DNA of 43,351 nucleotides from NCBI GenBank assembly GCA_014859465.1, contig JACUUF010000021.1, positions 1 to 43,351 of the forward strand, written 5' to 3'. The notes beneath the pieces are model-generated. The model saw only the letters and a list, made by a program, of their open reading frames with translations. It was not told where the DNA came from and searched no databases. This DNA is from Methyloprofundus sp. (GTDB lineage Bacteria > Pseudomonadota > Gammaproteobacteria > Methylococcales > Methylomonadaceae). The stretch's first letter is position 1, and the number at the start of each line of letters is the position of its first letter. A program made the position numbers and the translations under genes. Shown piece by piece: positions 39,256 through 43,351 of this stretch.

Positions 39256-40131
39256 ATGTTAATGCTGGTATTTTCTGATTATCAGCCTCAGGCTGAACGC
39301 TTAGCAGCACGCTTGGCTATGCCAACAGCAAAGGTTGATATACATCATTTTCCTGATGATGAAAGTTTGGTGCGTTTGCCGCCCTTTTTACCAGAGCATG
39401 TGTTTATTTGCCGTAGTTTGAATCAACCGAATAATAAATTGATTGAATTATTATTCTGTGCCAGAACTGCGCGGCAATTGGGTGCAAAACGGCTGACATT
39501 AATCGCCCCCTATCTGAGTTATATGCGTCAGGATATTGCTAATCAACCCGGTGAAGCGGTTAGTCAGCAGATTATGGGGCAAATGTTGGCTGAGTTATTT
39601 GATGATGTGATTACCGTTGATCCGCATTTACATCGTATTACTTCGCTAAATCAGGCGATACCGATTAATAATGCGATTAGCTTAACAGCGGCTGATGAGA
39701 TTGCCAGGTTTCTAAAGCAGCAACGCGATTATGCTGTGTTATTAGGCCCTGATAGTGAATCGGAACAATGGGTCTTAGCCATTGCCAAGAAAATAGGCTT
39801 TGATTTTGCTGTAGCAACAAAAATACGCCGTGGCGATAAACAGGTGGAAATGTGCCTACCGGATTTTGATTTTAGTAATCAGCCGGTAGTTATTATTGAT
39901 GATATGGCCAGTACCGGCAGAACGCTATCTAAGGCAACTGAACTGTTATTAGCGGCTGGCGCGCAGCACATTGATGCAGTGATAACCCATCCGCTATTTT
40001 GTGGCGATGCACAGGCGCATATTTTGCAGGCGGGGGTAAAAAATATTTGGAGTACCGATAGCATTAGCCATCCGACAGCGTGTATTTATTTGGATAAGTT
40101 ATTAGCTGAGGCGGTGCGAGCTGTTTTGTAG
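39256..40131 (+). CDS. prs: Ribose-phosphate pyrophosphokinase homologue
   Basis: 291 aa, shorter than canonical Prs (about 315). PRPP loop VVIIDDMASTGRTLSKA, the P-loop region LIAPYLSYMRQDIANQPGEAVSQQ, DPHLHRI, and the catalytic flexible loop with KIRRGDKQVEM are present. The first ATP-site region FICRSLNQPNNKLIELLF is as in Prs. Prs makes PRPP from ribose 5-phosphate and ATP, releasing AMP. Because the upstream gene can consume AMP, the pair may work together. It is more like the short, archaeal-type forms, so it is probably not the only Prs of the cell. Confidence 0.86.
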   Translation: MLMLVFSDYQPQAERLAARLAMPTAKVDIHHFPDDESLVRLPPFLPEHVFICRSLNQPNNKLIELLFCARTARQLGAKRLTLIAPYLSYMRQDIANQPGEAVSQQIMGQMLAELFDDVITVDPHLHRITSLNQAIPINNAISLTAADEIARFLKQQRDYAVLLGPDSESEQWVLAIAKKIGFDFAVATKIRRGDKQVEMCLPDFDFSNQPVVIIDDMASTGRTLSKATELLLAAGAQHIDAVITHPLFCGDAQAHILQAGVKNIWSTDSISHPTACIYLDKLLAEAVRAVL

Positions 40132-40152
40132 CTATTTAGTGTCAAATAACCA

Positions 40153-40896
40153 TTAATATCGGTGTCGTTTTTTGAGCATCAGATATACACAATAGGTTGC
40201 TGCCGCTGCCAGTAAATGTTTGATGGTATGAGCGCTTAATAAGTAAGCTGTCAGCTCAAAGATAAAGTTATCGTTAAGTTCAAAAAGTTTGGCAAGCACA
40301 TAGAAAAGTAAACCATAGAGTAGATAATGACGATGGCTATACTGGCCTTGATAGAAATTTAATATAAGTGGTATAGACAGCAAAGTAGTGAATTGAATAA
40401 AGGCATAAAAACGTAAATCATTAGTGAAATGCCAATAGATGACGCTTGATAATCCTAAAAGTATAGCGCTAGGCAGAAGCACTTTTTCATAACGCGAAGA
40501 AATATTTTCTACTATTAATGCTGCAAACAAACTCATAAAACAGATTGTCATCGGCAAACGATCCCAGACCAGTGTTTGGTTATTGGGCTTTAAGTGATAA
40601 TAGCTTGACCCGGGCGCAACTAAAGCAAGGCTAATAAAGAAAGTTAGCCAGGATGGGCCTATTGCTTTGTTTCGAAAACACAGAATCAGGCCGGATAATC
40701 CAATAGTAGCGAAAGGTAGGTTACTGATAATATTGGCCAAGTTGGGAACTGTAAACCATTGTCGTTGATCAACTAAAAGATGGTAAACAAGATCCTGTGG
40801 AACCGGGCCTGTAATGACTAAAATAGTCAAAATTAGAATACAAAAACTGATAATAAACAGTATAAGCCGTTTCTGTTTACGGAAGTTGGACAACAT
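40153..40896 (-). CDS. CREST-superfamily membrane hydrolase (alkaline-ceramidase-like)
   Basis: 247 aa from ATG 40896; a TTG at 40926 would add 10 residues but lies 5 bases from a hairpin and has no ribosome-binding site. About seven membrane spans. The conserved residues of CREST hydrolases are visible: Ser/His in APGSSYYHLKPN, Asp in LVWDRLPMTICFM, and the C-terminal HTIKHLLAAAATY (HxxxH). The superfamily includes ceramidases and other amide-cleaving membrane metalloenzymes. The lipid substrate in bacteria is unknown. It converges with prs over a 21-base gap. Confidence 0.78.
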   Translation of the reverse strand: MLSNFRKQKRLILFIISFCILILTILVITGPVPQDLVYHLLVDQRQWFTVPNLANIISNLPFATIGLSGLILCFRNKAIGPSWLTFFISLALVAPGSSYYHLKPNNQTLVWDRLPMTICFMSLFAALIVENISSRYEKVLLPSAILLGLSSVIYWHFTNDLRFYAFIQFTTLLSIPLILNFYQGQYSHRHYLLYGLLFYVLAKLFELNDNFIFELTAYLLSAHTIKHLLAAAATYCVYLMLKKRHRY

Positions 40897-40930
40897 TTGT
40901 GCACAAATATTAAGTATATTTCCCAATAAA

Positions 40931-40966
40931 GAGGTATCGAGTAAAGTTGGACAACTCGAATACCTC
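40931..40966 (-). terminator. Hairpin between kbp and the CREST gene
   Basis: GAGGTATCGAGT / ACTCGAATACCTC, a 12-bp stem with one bulged base. On the minus strand it lies about 30 bases after the kbp stop and is followed by TTTATT, so it is a reasonable terminator for the DUF937-kbp transcript. Its edge is close to the CREST gene start. Confidence 0.65.
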
Positions 40967-40995
40967 CTAAAACTTATTAGAAAATAGTGGCTTGC

Positions 40996-41475
40996 TTAAT
41001 CTAAAGGAATTCTAATTTTTTGTCCCGGATAAATAAGATCAGGATTTTTAATGACTTCTTTATTAGCCTCAAAAATACGCGGGTATTCCGCTGCATTGTT
41101 ATAATATTTTTTAGCAATTTTAGATAAAGAATCGCCGCTTTGGATAATATAGTATTCAATATTATCAGGCTCTAACGCGGAAATTATATCAGCTTCAGTT
41201 TGCGTTTCTGCACCCGTTTCGACATCATTAATTTGAAATTTCGGGGTAACTTTACTAACGCCTTTAACATTTCCCGCCATCAAAACGGCTTTTTGCGCCG
41301 CTTCAAAGCTAGTGGTTTCACCAATTAATATAGCTTCCCCATTTTTAAATACAACGTTAAGACTATCCAGCCCTGGATTATTAGCCAAAATATGATCGCT
41401 AATATTTTTAGCTGCATCCGTATCACTAGTGAAAAGTTTACTACCAATTTCTTTGGCAAAATCAAAAAGTCCCAT
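40996..41475 (-). CDS. kbp: Kbp/YgaU-type BON-LysM protein
   Basis: 159 aa from ATG 41475, preceded by AGGAGAGACAC; the longer reading to 41493 lacks that site. It starts MGLFDFAKEIGSKLF as in E. coli Kbp (YgaU), then a BON domain (about 25-95), then a C-terminal LysM domain (YYIIQSGDSLSKIAKKYYNN to IYPGQKIRIPLD). In E. coli Kbp is a cytosolic K+-binding protein. No signal peptide is present, which fits a cytosolic role and not peptidoglycan binding. It follows the DUF937 gene after 22 bases, likely one operon. Confidence 0.9.
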   Translation of the reverse strand: MGLFDFAKEIGSKLFTSDTDAAKNISDHILANNPGLDSLNVVFKNGEAILIGETTSFEAAQKAVLMAGNVKGVSKVTPKFQINDVETGAETQTEADIISALEPDNIEYYIIQSGDSLSKIAKKYYNNAAEYPRIFEANKEVIKNPDLIYPGQKIRIPLD

Positions 41476-41497
41476 GTGTCTCTCCTGTAACAATAAA

Positions 41498-42067
41498 TTA
41501 AAAGAATTTTTTAGCTAAATTAAGTAAATCATCAGTTACATCGCCATCGTTATTGGCATCCAAAAATGAAGTGACCATGCTGACAACAGGACTGGCATTA
41601 ACACCCAGTAAACTGCTTAAATCTAAATTGCCCACGCCACCGATAGGACTATTACTGGTTTCTTTACTTAAAACCCCCATCATCGCAGTTGCGACTAAAG
41701 GTAATAATTGTTTAACGATGTCATTACTAACGCCGGTAGATTGTGCAGTTTGAGCAGCAATATTTCGACTGACTTCTTTACTGCCTAATACATGGCCTAA
41801 AATCGCATTACCTTCATTAACGGCTGATGCATCAGCTAACGATTGAGGGTTATCAATATAATGCTGATGATTACCTTTACTTAAAGCACCGATTAACTGA
41901 TTAATGCCGCCTGACTGGCTAACATTAGCCTTTATTCCTTGAGAAAGGGCAGGTAATAATTGACCTATAACGCTTTGTACATCAGCACTATCAATGCCGC
42001 TATTTTTTGCTAACTGAGTAATCAGTTGAGCATTTTGACCGCTTAAAAGTGTATCTAAAATTCCCAT
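41498..42067 (-). CDS. DUF937 (YidB-like) protein
   Basis: 189 aa. It has Gly/Ala/Leu-rich helical repeats typical of DUF937 (LLPALSQGIKANVSQSGGIN; LGHVLGSKEVSRNIAAQTAQ; VKQLLPLVATAMMGVLSK). The C-terminus DANNDGDVTDDLLNLAKKFF resembles a calcium-binding dockerin or EF-hand loop. Strong ribosome-binding site AAGGAGATTTA. The family function is unknown; it precedes kbp in an operon. Confidence 0.88.
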   Translation of the reverse strand: MGILDTLLSGQNAQLITQLAKNSGIDSADVQSVIGQLLPALSQGIKANVSQSGGINQLIGALSKGNHQHYIDNPQSLADASAVNEGNAILGHVLGSKEVSRNIAAQTAQSTGVSNDIVKQLLPLVATAMMGVLSKETSNSPIGGVGNLDLSSLLGVNASPVVSMVTSFLDANNDGDVTDDLLNLAKKFF

Positions 42068-42372
42068 TAAATCTCCTTAATGTATAAAAATCGCTAGGTT
42101 ATAGTTACTTATTATAATAGAAACAATGCTTTATAATTATTTAGTATGGCTTAAATTAAAAAAAACATTGTTTGAATATAAAACATTTAAACTCTTTCTA
42201 CTAGCGCTATATTCAGGATAGACTGTAAAAAATAGCTATAATAATCATTTATCCTAAGATTTACTGAAGTAGATAATTAATGCCATTCCATTAGCCCAAG
42301 CAAATAGCCAATTAAGACAGCAATGGGATCAGGTGATAGATAATAAAGTTATTGCTTAAATAAGGAACCAAC
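42068..42372. other. Gene-free stretch between divergent genes
   Basis: 305 AT-rich bases with the promoters of the DUF937-kbp operon (left) and of the membrane protein gene (right). I see no clear hairpin or box. A short coding-looking frame ends at 42359 without a start codon. TAAGGA precedes the next ATG. Confidence 0.7.
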
Positions 42373-43351
42373 ATGTCTAAAGAAACTGAACAAGTAAAAA
42401 AAGTCGCTTATAGTCGAACTGAAAAAGCAGGCTTTCTAGAAGCAATAGGCGTTAAATATTATAGCTATCTGGCGAATAAGTCGGGCACAGCGGGTATGGA
42501 AAATGTCAGTATCGATGACTTAGCACCAGATATTACTTTAAAAACTCTAGCCGCCAATATTACCGCTTTTGCGGCAGTTATTGCCTTTGCTATAGGAGCC
42601 TTAACTACTTTTGTTACTATATGGGTCGAGTGGACTTATATGGATACCATGGATAGTACGACGTATTACTTACTTTATGGCAGTGTGCTTATCGTGATGC
42701 TGATTATTGAAATGTCCGTTTTATTTTGGCTAGGCTTAAAGATAGTTTATAGCCTAGCCTGTTTAACAGGTCATAATCAAGCAGTAAAAGGTTCCTGTTT
42801 ACCTGGCGATGACGCCGTGCCGAATATTTTAGCGCGTGCCGCCTTGGAAGTGCCCGACCCTATTATTCATTATTTGGGTATAGATCCACTTAAACATTTA
42901 TCCAAATCTAAATTGTTTATGGTCGCTTTTTTATATAAAGCGAAAATCATCTTAACCAGTTTAGCGGTCAAATTTATTATGATTCGGCTATTCGGTAAGG
43001 GGGATGTGCGTATTACCTTTAGCTGGGTAGCCATTCCGATTACCGGGATATGGGATGCGTTTACTTTATATAAAGTGGCGCGCGAAGCACGCTTAAGATT
43101 GTTTGGTAATAAACTCGCAGAATATATTATCAGTGATATTTTAACCGATGAATTGATTCATCAGCTTGGCCCTAAAGCACGCGAAGGATCAGTTCGAGCG
43201 GTTGCCAGCATGATGGTCTTAGCACAAAATTATCATCCCAATATGTTAGTGTTATTAATCCGCTTATGTGACAAATTTAATATCGAAGAAAGCAAAGAAT
43301 ACGATAACTGGGAAGATTTTCTTGCCTTATTAGATGAAGTTTCTGAGCAAG
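42373..43351 (+). CDS. Membrane protein of unknown function, 3' end outside window
   Basis: 326 codons visible from ATG 42373 (preceded by AAGGA 8 bases upstream), no stop reached. Polar N-terminal 60 residues are followed by two membrane spans (about 65-90 ITAFAAVIAFAIGALTTFV and 100-125 LLYGSVLIVMLIIEMSVLFW). A basic linker follows, then a further hydrophobic region (SLAVKFIMIRLF) and a motif SWVAIPITGIWDAFTLYKVA. The C-terminal visible part is soluble and helical. It is clearly coding by its even, gap-free frame, but I do not recognise the family with confidence. Confidence 0.8.
   Translation, partial: MSKETEQVKKVAYSRTEKAGFLEAIGVKYYSYLANKSGTAGMENVSIDDLAPDITLKTLAANITAFAAVIAFAIGALTTFVTIWVEWTYMDTMDSTTYYLLYGSVLIVMLIIEMSVLFWLGLKIVYSLACLTGHNQAVKGSCLPGDDAVPNILARAALEVPDPIIHYLGIDPLKHLSKSKLFMVAFLYKAKIILTSLAVKFIMIRLFGKGDVRITFSWVAIPITGIWDAFTLYKVAREARLRLFGNKLAEYIISDILTDELIHQLGPKAREGSVRAVASMMVLAQNYHPNMLVLLIRLCDKFNIEESKEYDNWEDFLALLDEVSEQ

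Noticed and set aside
42270-42359. Short coding-looking frame (ends QQWDQVIDNKVIA) before the last gene
   Set aside because: It has no start codon and a stop just upstream; too short to assign as a gene or named remnant.

Overview
The window is an AT-rich bacterial chromosome segment (roughly 40% G+C by eye) with gammaproteobacterial gene order: gyrB-recF-dnaN, thyA next to lgt, tesA divergent from ybbA-ybbP, proC-yggT, and a Kbp-type BON-LysM protein. The DUF4124 protein and the hydrogenase-4-like operon would fit a methanotroph-like (Methylococcales-type) lineage, but the genus cannot be fixed from this sequence.

Layout. 1-5.0 kb: the 3' part of a hyf-like operon (HyfC, E, F, G, I). Its catalytic subunit lacks all four [NiFe]-binding cysteines, so it is an energy-converting-hydrogenase-related complex and not a hydrogenase; hyfF is frameshifted. 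5.0-12.0 kb: yggU, then leftward thyA, lgt, gyrB, recF and dnaN. Two perfect parS sites lie at the recF/gyrB junction, but dnaA is absent. 12.4-14.15 kb: an unassigned 473-aa protein with a nucleotidyltransferase-like motif, then a DnaA-box module. 14.15-22.7 kb: tesA, ybbA-ybbP, proC-yggT, a DUF4124 protein, thiO and pyrD. 22.7-23.9 kb: a decayed patch (IS982 remnant, marR pseudogene). 23.9-27.8 kb: a membrane protein, a SulP transporter with a tandem universal stress protein, and a beta-barrel protein. 27.8-29.1 kb: a second decayed patch (palindromes, transposase C-terminal remnant, mazE with a truncated mazF). 29.2-31.0 kb: an M14-type metallopeptidase and an alpha/beta hydrolase. 31.1-31.8 kb: a small lipoprotein and a coiled-coil stress protein. 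32.1-36.5 kb: a tight leftward cluster of RimK-type ATP-grasp ligase, DUF2817 M14-type peptidase, GNAT-C39 peptidase fusion and RMD1/DUF155 protein. 36.5-37.7 kb: a gene-free tandem duplication of a 243-bp DnaA-box module. 37.7-40.1 kb: an AMP/thymidine phosphorylase and a PRPP synthetase homologue. 40.1-43.35 kb: a CREST-type membrane hydrolase, Kbp, a DUF937 protein and a membrane protein cut by the window end.

The most striking signals are these. First, three copies of one origin-like module (one at 13.95 kb, two at 36.8-37.6 kb) each carry two inverted perfect DnaA boxes exactly 158 bp apart. With parS, dnaN, recF and gyrB this says the window is close to the replication origin. Second, the hydrogenase-like complex has lost its metal site in both CxxC motifs. 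Third, the ATP-grasp/M14/GNAT-C39/RMD1 cluster looks like an uncharacterised peptide ligation and cleavage pathway. Fourth, an AMP-phosphorylase-type enzyme is paired with a PRPP synthetase homologue.
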